The notes beneath the pieces were generated by a model. The model was not told the DNA's origin. It was given only the letters and a program-made list of their open reading frames with translations, and ran no database searches. Positions 26,414-34,324 of a stretch of 64,000 nt of DNA are shown one piece after another. Position 1 is the stretch's first letter, and the number at the start of each line of letters is the position of its first letter. Origin of the DNA: Thermomicrobiales bacterium (GTDB lineage Bacteria; Chloroflexota; Chloroflexia; Thermomicrobiales; CFX8); contig JBAOIG010000003.1 in the NCBI GenBank assembly GCA_037045155.1, positions 930,001-994,000 on the forward strand, in the 5' to 3' direction. The translations under genes and the position numbers were made by a program.

Positions 26414-28363
26414 ATGGACGAACGAACTCCGGGATTGGATGAGATTCGCGCCGAGTTGCTCGCAGGCCGCCTCGACCGGCGAACGGTGCTGAAGCGCGGC
26501 ATGGCGCTTGGCCTCAGTGCCCCGATCATCGCCGGCCTCCTTGCCGCCTGCGGCGGCAGTGAGAAGGCCACGTCGACACCGAAAGCCGAAGCAACCACCG
26601 CCGCCACGCAACCGGCCGCCGCCTCAAGCCCAACCGCCGCAGCCACAGCGCCGGCGGCCACCAGCCCAACCACCGGCGGTACAACCGCAAGCCCGACAGC
26701 GCCCGCAGCCGTGCCAAGCGTGCCCGGCCATGGCCGCGGCAAGGCGGACCTGCTGCGTATCCTGTACTGGCAGGCGCCGACGATCCTCAATCCGCACTTC
26801 TCGCAGGGCACCAAGGACTCGGCGGCGTCATCGCTCATTCTTGAGCCGCTTATCGACGTCGACATCAAAGGCAACCTGATCCCCGTCCTCGCCGCCGAGA
26901 TCCCCTCGCTGGAGAATGGCGGCGTCTCGAAGGACGGCTTGAGCGTCACCTACAAGCTCAAGAAGGATGTCACCTGGTCCGACGGGGAGCCGTTCACTGC
27001 CAACGACGTCAAGTTCACCTGGCAGTTCACCACCGACGAGACTGCCGCCACCACGACCATCGCAACCTATCTCCCGATCAAGGACGTTGAGGTGGTCGAC
27101 GACCATACGGTGACGATCCACTTCAAGAACGCCGCGCCAGGGTGGTACTCACCGTTCGCGACCGGCTTCGGCGGGCAGATCCTGCCCCAGCACGTCCTGA
27201 AGGACTTCACCGGAGCGAAGGGGCGCGATGCCAAGTTCAATCTGAACCCGATAGGCACGGGTCCGTACAAAGTGACCGAGTTCAAGTCCGGCGACGTCAT
27301 GATGTGCGAGATCAACGACAAGTACCGCGAGGCCGACAAGCCCTACTTCTCCAAGGTCGAGTTCAAGGGCGGCGGCGACGCCACCGCCGCAGCCCGCGCC
27401 GCGCTGCAATCTGGCGAGACCGACTGGGGCTGGAATCTCCAGGTCGAGAAATCCGTCCTCGTCCCGATGGCCGAGAGCAGCACTGTCGGCGATCTGCTTA
27501 ACACCCCGAGCGTCAACGTCGAGCGGCTCATCGTCAACTTCGCCGACCCCAACAAGGAAGTCGATGGCGCGCGCTCCGAGCCCAGCACGCAGCATCCCTT
27601 CCTGACCGACAAGTCGGTCCGTCAGGCGCTTTCACTTGCTGCCGATCGTCAGACCGTCGCCGACCAGCTCTACGGGCCGGCCGGCAAGGCGACACCGAAC
27701 ATCCTCGTCGCGCCGGAGAAGTTCGCCTCCCAGAACACCTCGTTCGAGTTCAATCTCGACAAGGCCAAGCAGACGCTCGACGCGGCCGGATGGACCGGCA
27801 GCCCGCGCGCCAAGGGCGATGTCGAGATCAAGATCCTCTACCAGACCACGATCAACCCACTGCGCCAGAAGACGCAGGAGATCATCAAGCAGGGCTGGGA
27901 GAGCATCGGCGTGCCGACCGAGCTGAAGTCGATCGATGCGGGTGTCTACTTCTCGTCGGACGCCGGCAACCCTGACACGGCTGCCCACTTGTACGCCGAT
28001 ATCGAGATGTACACCAGCGGTCCGTCGAGCCCGTATCCGATCGACTACATGACGAACTGGAAATCGGTGAACCCGGCTGTTGATATTGCGCAGAAGTCCA
28101 ACCAGTGGGCCGGCGGGAATATCCATCGCTGGGTCAACGAGGACTACAACAAGCTGTACACCCAGGCGCTAACCGAGTTGGATGAGGCCAAGCAGGTCAA
28201 GCTCTTCTGGGGCATGAACGACCTCGTCGTCAACGAGATCGTCGTCGTTCCGCTCGTCCACCGTTCCGACGTGACGGCGAACAGCAAGAAGCTGAAGGGC
28301 TTCGAGACTTCGCCGTGGACGCCAGATGTCCACGACATCGCCAACTGGTACTTCGAGGGATAG
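26414..28363 (+). CDS. Oligopeptide ABC transporter substrate-binding lipoprotein (SBP family 5), copy 2
   Basis: This 649-residue paralogue of the preceding gene has the same layout: Tat-like DRRTVLKRG, lipobox LLAAC with Cys46, an Ala/Pro/Thr-rich linker to ~107, and a SBP_bac_5 domain ending in DVHDIANWYFEG in both. The start is placed at the ATG 26414, because from here the two proteins align residue by residue and the Cys falls at position 46 in both; the frame is open to 26177 but that part lies in the leader. Differences cluster in the linker and in a short stretch near residues 540-560 that may touch ligand, which suggests different peptide preferences. No transporter membrane genes accompany it. 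Confidence 0.93.
   Translation: MDERTPGLDEIRAELLAGRLDRRTVLKRGMALGLSAPIIAGLLAACGGSEKATSTPKAEATTAATQPAAASSPTAAATAPAATSPTTGGTTASPTAPAAVPSVPGHGRGKADLLRILYWQAPTILNPHFSQGTKDSAASSLILEPLIDVDIKGNLIPVLAAEIPSLENGGVSKDGLSVTYKLKKDVTWSDGEPFTANDVKFTWQFTTDETAATTTIATYLPIKDVEVVDDHTVTIHFKNAAPGWYSPFATGFGGQILPQHVLKDFTGAKGRDAKFNLNPIGTGPYKVTEFKSGDVMMCEINDKYREADKPYFSKVEFKGGGDATAAARAALQSGETDWGWNLQVEKSVLVPMAESSTVGDLLNTPSVNVERLIVNFADPNKEVDGARSEPSTQHPFLTDKSVRQALSLAADRQTVADQLYGPAGKATPNILVAPEKFASQNTSFEFNLDKAKQTLDAAGWTGSPRAKGDVEIKILYQTTINPLRQKTQEIIKQGWESIGVPTELKSIDAGVYFSSDAGNPDTAAHLYADIEMYTSGPSSPYPIDYMTNWKSVNPAVDIAQKSNQWAGGNIHRWVNEDYNKLYTQALTELDEAKQVKLFWGMNDLVVNEIVVVPLVHRSDVTANSKKLKGFETSPWTPDVHDIANWYFEG
27662..28016 (+). 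repeat. Near-identical direct repeat, copy B (within binding protein 2)
   Basis: This is the partner of 25256-25610, with an offset of 2406 bases and about nine mismatches. Confidence 0.75.
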
Positions 28364-28385
28364 CCCGACCGTCAGATCGCAACAA

Positions 28386-28418
28386 AATGGCCCCGCGGGT
28401 TTGTCCCGCGGGGCCATT
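28386..28418. terminator. Strong bidirectional terminator between binding protein 2 and cphA
   Basis: A perfect 14-bp stem, AATGGCCCCGCGGG (28386-28399) with CCCGCGGGGCCATT (28405-28418), has a TTTGT loop. It separates two convergent genes. The T-run is short (TCTCAT) on the plus strand and TTTTGTTG on the minus strand. Confidence 0.8.
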
Positions 28419-28439
28419 CTCATCTCACACTATGGTTGA

Positions 28440-31097
28440 TCAGGCGCGTCCGCCGGCAGGTTGGGAACCAGATGCGCGTGACACCGCCAGCTCCCAGACT
28501 TCGGCGGGCTTGTCGGCCAGCAACACGACGAGATCGTCCGGCCGAGCGTGATCCATCGCTGCTGCCGCGGCGTCGAGCTCGTTCAGAATCACGGTCACTC
28601 GATCTTCATTGACCCCGTTCTTGACGAGCGTAGCCTTGATCAGCTCTGGAACCTCGCCGCGCTGCCGGCCACGCGGATTTGAATCCTCGCGGATGATGAA
28701 CTCGTCGAACACTGGCGCCGCCACCTCGGTGAACCGAATCACGTCCTCGTCGCGGCGGTCCCCGGGAACCGCGATCATGCCGATCGTCCGTGACGGCATC
28801 ATCCGCCGGATGAACTCGGCGAGCTCCTCCATGCCATGGGGATTGTGACAGTAGTCGACGATCACCCGGAATCCGCCGACCTCCATCAGGTTGAGCCGAC
28901 CCGGAGCCTGGTAGAACGAGGTCGAGAACGACCGTAACCCGGTCCGAATCGCTTCCAGCGGCAGGTTCGACCCAAAGGCCGCGCCGGTTGCCGACAGGGC
29001 GTTCTTGATATTCACGCGCGCCCGGCCCTCGAACGTAGCCGGAATGTAACGAACATCGAGCACCGCGGTCTCCCGCTTACCCTCGATGAGATAGATCACC
29101 TCGCCGTTAGCAGTCTGGCGCAGCACTACCGCCTTGCCGCGGGCCCGCAGATGCTCTCGCACCTTCTCGTTGTTTTCGTCCATCGTCACGTAGATCACCT
29201 CGCCGCGTGATCTGGACTCCATCTCGATGCACCACTTGTCGTCGGCGTTGAGCACGACGAATCCGTCGCGGAACGTGGCGCCGGGAACGACCGCCTTGAC
29301 TCGCGCGAGATCACGGATGGTGTTGATTCCGCCAAGACCAAGGTGATCGCCGGCAACGTTCGTAACAACTGCGACATCGCAACGGTCGAAACCGAGGCCG
29401 GATCTCAGGATCCCGCCACGAGCGGTCTCCAGGACCGCGTGATCGATGGTCGGGTTCTGTAGCACCATCTGCGCGCTCTGCGGGCCACTCATGTCGCCAC
29501 GCAAGATCTGGGTGCCGTCGATGTAGATGCCGTCGGTCGTTGTCATCCCGACGCGACGGCCGGCCATCTGCAGAATGTGCGCGATCATGCGGCTCGTCGT
29601 GGTCTTCCCATTCGTCCCGGTCACCGCCACAATCGGCACGCGCGACGACGCGCCGCGCGGGAAGAGCAGCTCCAGGACCGGTCTGGCGACATCGCGCTGA
29701 ACGCCTTCGGTCGGGTGCGTATGCATTCGGAATCCGGGGCCGGCATTGACCTCGCAGATCGCCCCGCCCTGATCCTTGACCGGCTTGTTGATATCGAGCG
29801 TGATCATGTCGATGCCAGCGACATCGAGGCCGATGACCTGCGCCGCCTGTTCGGCGATCTCCACATTATCCGGATGAATATCATCAGTCCGGTCGATCGA
29901 GATGCCACCGGTCGACATGTTCCCCGTGAGCCGAAGCTGGACGAACGTGCCTTTTTCTGGCACGGAATCCAACGTCAGCCCGTCCTTTTCAAGCAGGGTG
30001 ATGACTGATTCGTCAACGCTTATTCGTGTCAGAACCTTCTCGTGTCCGATGCCACGTCGTGGGTCGGCATTGGTCACATCGATTAGCTCACGAACGGTGC
30101 GCGAGCCATCGCCGATCACGTGCGCGGGAACCCGTTCGGCGCAGGCGATCATCTTGCCGCCGACGACCAGGATCCGATAGTCACGCCCAACGATGTAGGA
30201 CTCGACGATCACCGTCCCGCTTCGGCTCGCTTCGTACGCTCCCGCAAAGCTTGCCCGCACCTCGTCGTCGGTCTTCAGGTTGATCTGCACGCCGCGCCCG
30301 TGATTGCCATCGAGTGGCTTGAGCACGACGGGATAGCGGACCGTCCGCGCTGCCGAGACTGCTTCCTCGGCGGTACTGACTGTCGCCGATCGTGGGACAG
30401 GAATCCCGACGCTCCGCAAGAGCTGGTTCGTCAGGCGCTTGTTGCTGGCGATGTCCACGGCGATATCGCTCGTAGCAGAGGTAACGGTGGCCCAGATACG
30501 CTTCTGGTGAACACCGTGTCCGAGCTGGACCAGCGAGCGACGCGGATCGAGGCGGATCACCGGAATTCCCCGGCGCTCGGCCTCATCGACCAATGCCTTG
30601 GTGCTCGGACCATATGCGATCCGCTCGGCAAGCCGAATGAGCGTTTCCAGCTCCGACTGATAGTTGAACTCAGCGTCATTGCGATAGACGAGCGCGTTAA
30701 CCAGACGAGTTGCGAGTCGGCCGGCTGCCAGGCCAAGGTCCGGCTGCTGGTATTGAAAGATGACATTGTAGACGCCACGCGCGTCGGTCGAGCGCGTCAG
30801 TCCGCGCGTGCCCTCGGAGCCGGCGAGCGACTGGAGCTCGAGCGCCACGTGCTCGACGACGTGGCCCATCCATGTTCCCTCTCGCAGGCGTTCGATGAAC
30901 CCGCCTGGTCGCCCCAGCGAGCAATAGTGATCGTAGAGTGTCGGCATCAACCCGATCAGGTCGTCCGTGAAGCCTTCGATCAGGTTCGAGGGCCGATCCT
31001 CGAGCTCGCCAATATCGAGCTTCAAGACGATCACGGGGACGCGAGCCCAGATGTTCGGGCCACGGTAGACGTGGGAATCCAGGATTTCGACAGCCAT
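28440..31097 (-). CDS. cphA: Cyanophycin synthetase
   Basis: This 885-residue enzyme polymerises Asp and Arg into cyanophycin, a nitrogen and carbon store, using ATP. It has all three known parts. The N-terminal domain (1-160) has RGPNIWARVPVIVLKLD and GTWMGHVVEHVALELQ. The ATP-grasp domain (~215-480) has VVLKPLDGNHGRGVQI and CEVNAGPGFRMH. The Mur-ligase-like domain (~485-880) has the P-loop VTGTNGKTTTS, LETARGGILRSGLGF and DYCHNPHG. The length equals that of bacterial CphA. The ATG at 31097 is preferred because AGGGGG lies 7 bases upstream. It is last in a minus-strand run after cyanophycinase (86-base gap), so synthesis and breakdown genes may share a transcript. Confidence 0.96.
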   Translation of the reverse strand: MAVEILDSHVYRGPNIWARVPVIVLKLDIGELEDRPSNLIEGFTDDLIGLMPTLYDHYCSLGRPGGFIERLREGTWMGHVVEHVALELQSLAGSEGTRGLTRSTDARGVYNVIFQYQQPDLGLAAGRLATRLVNALVYRNDAEFNYQSELETLIRLAERIAYGPSTKALVDEAERRGIPVIRLDPRRSLVQLGHGVHQKRIWATVTSATSDIAVDIASNKRLTNQLLRSVGIPVPRSATVSTAEEAVSAARTVRYPVVLKPLDGNHGRGVQINLKTDDEVRASFAGAYEASRSGTVIVESYIVGRDYRILVVGGKMIACAERVPAHVIGDGSRTVRELIDVTNADPRRGIGHEKVLTRISVDESVITLLEKDGLTLDSVPEKGTFVQLRLTGNMSTGGISIDRTDDIHPDNVEIAEQAAQVIGLDVAGIDMITLDINKPVKDQGGAICEVNAGPGFRMHTHPTEGVQRDVARPVLELLFPRGASSRVPIVAVTGTNGKTTTSRMIAHILQMAGRRVGMTTTDGIYIDGTQILRGDMSGPQSAQMVLQNPTIDHAVLETARGGILRSGLGFDRCDVAVVTNVAGDHLGLGGINTIRDLARVKAVVPGATFRDGFVVLNADDKWCIEMESRSRGEVIYVTMDENNEKVREHLRARGKAVVLRQTANGEVIYLIEGKRETAVLDVRYIPATFEGRARVNIKNALSATGAAFGSNLPLEAIRTGLRSFSTSFYQAPGRLNLMEVGGFRVIVDYCHNPHGMEELAEFIRRMMPSRTIGMIAVPGDRRDEDVIRFTEVAAPVFDEFIIREDSNPRGRQRGEVPELIKATLVKNGVNEDRVTVILNELDAAAAAMDHARPDDLVVLLADKPAEVWELAVSRASGSQPAGGRA

Positions 31098-31183
31098 CGC
31101 CAACCCCCTACAATCCCTGAACGTGCCGCGGGCCCGAGAGGCCAGCAGCTATCAGACATGGACGGTGCAAGCGGGCGTGGATC

Positions 31184-31990
31184 CTAGCCGACCAGGACCT
31201 TACGCTCGCCCATATCAAATCGGCAGCCTTCGGCAACAAAGTGAACCAGGACATTTGCCACAGTCAGCGGATGCTTTCCGTGGCTGGCGAAGACGTCGCT
31301 CTTCATATGCGAGCCGTCCACGATCAGGACAGACCCACGACCGACGACTTCCATGGTTCCCTGCGGCCAGATGAGCGCGGCAGTATCTTCGTCGATGCCG
31401 AGCCCGAGCAGTCCCGGGTTGAAGCTCACCATTGTCACCAGTCGACCGACGCGGTCACGCTCACGAAAGTGCTGGTCGATGATGACTGAATCGATCAGGC
31501 CCAGGCCCGGCGACATCGTCGCGTTGTGCGGGCGAGGCGTCGAGCCGCTGGGCCCGCCAGCAACCATGATGGCGCTCATCACCGATGCCCCGGCGCTCGT
31601 TCCGCCGATGGTCGCGCCCTCACGATGCTTCCGAACAATCGTTCGCGCGATCTCGGTGCCTCCCAGGATCGCGGCAACGCGAATCTGATTCCCACCGGTA
31701 ATGAAGATGCCGGTGCTTTCCGCGACAATGTCGACCAGCTCGCCGCGGTTCGCATCCTCACGGTCTCCGACGAAGACGACATCCGCCGTCGTCGCCCCGA
31801 GCTCGAGGAAGATGCCCTTGTATCGCTGGCCGGCGTCGTCGATTGCTGAGGCCGTCGGGATAATCGCAATACGCGCGGCATCCCCGCCTGACAGCTCGAC
31901 GAACCGCCGCAGTATCTTCCGATTCCCGAACTTGTCCTCAGCGCCGCCTATAGCGAGTAACGGCCCGAAATCGATTTGACCCAACTGCAC
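31184..31990 (-). CDS. cphB: Cyanophycinase
   Basis: This 268-residue serine peptidase of family S51 cuts cyanophycin into beta-Asp-Arg dipeptides. The nucleophile Ser is in GGTSAGASVMS. The oxyanion and substrate residues sit around FITGGNQIRV and QHFRERDRVGRL, and GLGIDEDTAALI is typical of the family. It has no signal peptide, so it is the intracellular form that acts on stored granules. It lies directly upstream of cphA and downstream of the hotdog gene (63-base gap). No isoaspartyl dipeptidase gene is seen in the window to finish the degradation. Confidence 0.95.
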   Translation of the reverse strand: MQLGQIDFGPLLAIGGAEDKFGNRKILRRFVELSGGDAARIAIIPTASAIDDAGQRYKGIFLELGATTADVVFVGDREDANRGELVDIVAESTGIFITGGNQIRVAAILGGTEIARTIVRKHREGATIGGTSAGASVMSAIMVAGGPSGSTPRPHNATMSPGLGLIDSVIIDQHFRERDRVGRLVTMVSFNPGLLGLGIDEDTAALIWPQGTMEVVGRGSVLIVDGSHMKSDVFASHGKHPLTVANVLVHFVAEGCRFDMGERKVLVG

Positions 31991-32053
31991 TCTACGCCCC
32001 TGATCCGAATCCCGCTCCGTGCGATGGACTATACGGAAGCATGCATCGTCCGG

Positions 32054-32584
32054 TCAACGATTCGCGGATGCTGTGCGTCGCGCAGCGTCCGCAAACGGAG
32101 AATCATCGTATTGCATACCGTAGGAATCACGCCACGCCTCGGCTTGCGCCGCCGACACACGCATGAATCGGCCCTCTGCCTCAGCAAGCAGCTCCTCCGT
32201 GTCCACCTGTCGTATTTCAGCGCGCGTATCGATCGCGCGAGAACGTCGCTCGTCGATGCGGGCTGTTACCCGCACCCGTCGTCCAACCGCAAGCGGTCGT
32301 CGATACGTCACCGCCATCCGAGCGGTAACGGCAATATCGCCCTCGTTCGTCACGGCCCAGTTCATCGCCTCGTCGAGAATCGTTGCGGAGATTCCCCCGT
32401 GAACCATCCCGAGGTAACCCTCGTGCTCGCGGGCCGGCGTAAACTCGGCCCAGACCCCGCCGCCTTCGAGCGGCCGGAACCGCAGGCGCAGTCCGATCGG
32501 ATTCAGGCCCCCGCAGCCGAAGCAATGGTGGCCAATCGTATCCTCATTGATCGGCGACGCCGAGGCATCCCAGGGTTCGCTCAT
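32054..32584 (-). CDS. Hotdog-fold thioesterase (PaaI-like)
   Basis: This 176-residue single hotdog protein has a Cys-rich start (HHCFGCGGLNPIGLRL) found in one PaaI/4HBT subgroup. The fold's helix MVHGGISATILDEAMNWA carries the Asp/Glu of the thioesterase active site. It probably hydrolyses an acyl-CoA of unknown identity. Its ATG (32584) overlaps the TGA of the upstream Mur-ligase gene by one base (TGATG), which points to translational coupling; the open frame further upstream is out of that arrangement and not used. Its presence inside a cyanophycin operon is unexpected. Confidence 0.85.
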   Translation of the reverse strand: MSEPWDASASPINEDTIGHHCFGCGGLNPIGLRLRFRPLEGGGVWAEFTPAREHEGYLGMVHGGISATILDEAMNWAVTNEGDIAVTARMAVTYRRPLAVGRRVRVTARIDERRSRAIDTRAEIRQVDTEELLAEAEGRFMRVSAAQAEAWRDSYGMQYDDSPFADAARRTASANR

Positions 32585-34269
32585 CAGGCATCCTGCCCTG
32601 AGCTCGATGACGCCGCCGACTCGACCCACGGGCGGGCGCCGCGATCGCGGAGCATCCCGAAGATGCGAAGCTGCTCGTCCACACACATGATCGCAATGGC
32701 GTCGCCCGGTTCGCTCGCATCGAGGGCTGCGAGTAGTGCGTCGTACTCGCCGAGCGCCACATCGTACAGCCGGCCGCCAGCGCCGGCCGCCTCGATCACA
32801 CCGCGCATGATTGCGACACCCTCGCCTGCCGGGCGTCCACGCAGATACTTCGGCGTCTCCTTCAGGTAGACCATGTCTGCGCCAGCGGCCGCAACATGTC
32901 CGAGCGCCACGAAGACGGAATCCTGTCGATCCCCGGCAGTGCCAACAATCACCCGCAGTCGGTGGCCAGGCGACATCAACGAGCGGGAGAACTCGATGAG
33001 CGACTGCAGGCCGCTTTCATTATGGGCGTAGTCCACGACCACAAGGCGGCCATCGAGGCCATACACGTTGAGACGTCCAACGTTATGTCGCACATCAGGA
33101 GTGAACGTCGCCACCCCGCGGGCGAGATCCGCGTGCGAGATGCCGAGGCTTAGCGCAGCCGCGGACGCCGCGAGGACGTTCTCGACCATATGTCGCGCCC
33201 GACCTGCGTATGTCATCGGCGCATCGCTGAGATTGAAGAGCAGGGTACGGGATTCGCCTTCCAGGAGAACTACCTCATCGAGGTCGCGCACGACCGCCCA
33301 ACCACCATCGGCGACATGCGCCTGGATCGCAGGGTTGTTGGCATCCTGGCTGGTCAACGCAATCGACGCTCGCACGCGCGCGCGCTGCGCCAGCACAAGA
33401 GGATCGTCAGCATTGAGAACGACGGTTCCCTCCGGGCGCGTAACCTGAATCACGACGCTCTTGACTTCCGCCAGAGTCCCAATCGTCGCAATACCGTGCA
33501 TATCGAGATGGTCGGCCGACACGTTCAACATCACGCTAACGTCGTTCGACTCGTACCCCAGCCCGCGCAGCAAGATTCCGCCACGGGCCGTCTCGAGCAC
33601 CGCAACTTCGACGAGCGGGTCCGCAAGCACGCGGCGAGCGCCGGCAGGCCCGGTGTAGTCGCCATCAAGAACGAGCTCGCCATCGATATAGACGCCGGAC
33701 GTACTGCACCAACCGACGTGCTGGCCCCTCGCGCGAACGATGTGCGACAGGAGGCGAGTCGTCGTCGTCTTGCCGTTTGTGCCAGTGACCCCGACCGCTG
33801 GAATCCGGCGGTCCTCGTCGCGAACATACTCGGGCCGGTCGTCGCATCGTTGGTCGTTGGCCAGAATGTCAGGCAACGCATCGACATCGTCTGAGTTCAA
33901 CTCGCCATCGATTGCGGCCACCGCCAGCTCCGCTATCCAACGAGCCACGCCACGCCATTCCCACGGATAGAACAGCGCAAGGTGGTCGGGAGTGTCCAGG
34001 GCTCGCCAGCCGGCTTCTGGTGGCGTGAGGCCCGCGCGCTCGTGCAGCGCGCTGACGACCGCTGGCAGAGCATCGATGATCGTTTCCGGCAACGTCATGC
34101 CGAGCACCTCCGACAGCCGGCGTGACGAATCCTCTGGAACTGGCTCATCGGCATCCAGCACCAACTCGAGCTTGATCGCCGGACAAAGGAGAAACATGTT
34201 CGGGCCATCCAGGTCGCGGATCTCCACAAGTTCCACGACGACACCGCCTTTGGTTGCGCGAACGGACAC
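32584..34269 (-). CDS. CphA-like Mur ligase lacking the ATP-grasp domain
   Basis: This 561-residue protein has a Mur-ligase central and C-terminal region close to that of the neighbouring CphA: P-loop VTGTNGKTTTTR near residue 165, LETARGGILLRGLGYES, NVSADHLDMHG, and VVDYAHNESGLQ. In place of CphA's first ~480 residues it has only ~160, which start like the CphA N-domain (EIRDLDGPNMFL, then WEWRGVARWIAEL). The ATP-grasp domain, which adds Asp in CphA, is absent. It may therefore add only one amino acid (in CphA the Mur domain adds Arg), repair polymer ends, or act on another peptide. The start is uncertain: GTG at 34269 or a later GTG at residue 12 behind AAAGGCGG. It is coupled to the hotdog gene downstream. 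Confidence 0.85.
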   Translation of the reverse strand: MSVRATKGGVVVELVEIRDLDGPNMFLLCPAIKLELVLDADEPVPEDSSRRLSEVLGMTLPETIIDALPAVVSALHERAGLTPPEAGWRALDTPDHLALFYPWEWRGVARWIAELAVAAIDGELNSDDVDALPDILANDQRCDDRPEYVRDEDRRIPAVGVTGTNGKTTTTRLLSHIVRARGQHVGWCSTSGVYIDGELVLDGDYTGPAGARRVLADPLVEVAVLETARGGILLRGLGYESNDVSVMLNVSADHLDMHGIATIGTLAEVKSVVIQVTRPEGTVVLNADDPLVLAQRARVRASIALTSQDANNPAIQAHVADGGWAVVRDLDEVVLLEGESRTLLFNLSDAPMTYAGRARHMVENVLAASAAALSLGISHADLARGVATFTPDVRHNVGRLNVYGLDGRLVVVDYAHNESGLQSLIEFSRSLMSPGHRLRVIVGTAGDRQDSVFVALGHVAAAGADMVYLKETPKYLRGRPAGEGVAIMRGVIEAAGAGGRLYDVALGEYDALLAALDASEPGDAIAIMCVDEQLRIFGMLRDRGARPWVESAASSSSGQDA

Positions 34270-34324
34270 AGGGTAGGAGTGATGATACTCCCAATGAGAG
34301 TATGGCAGGTATTGGTCCGTGGCG

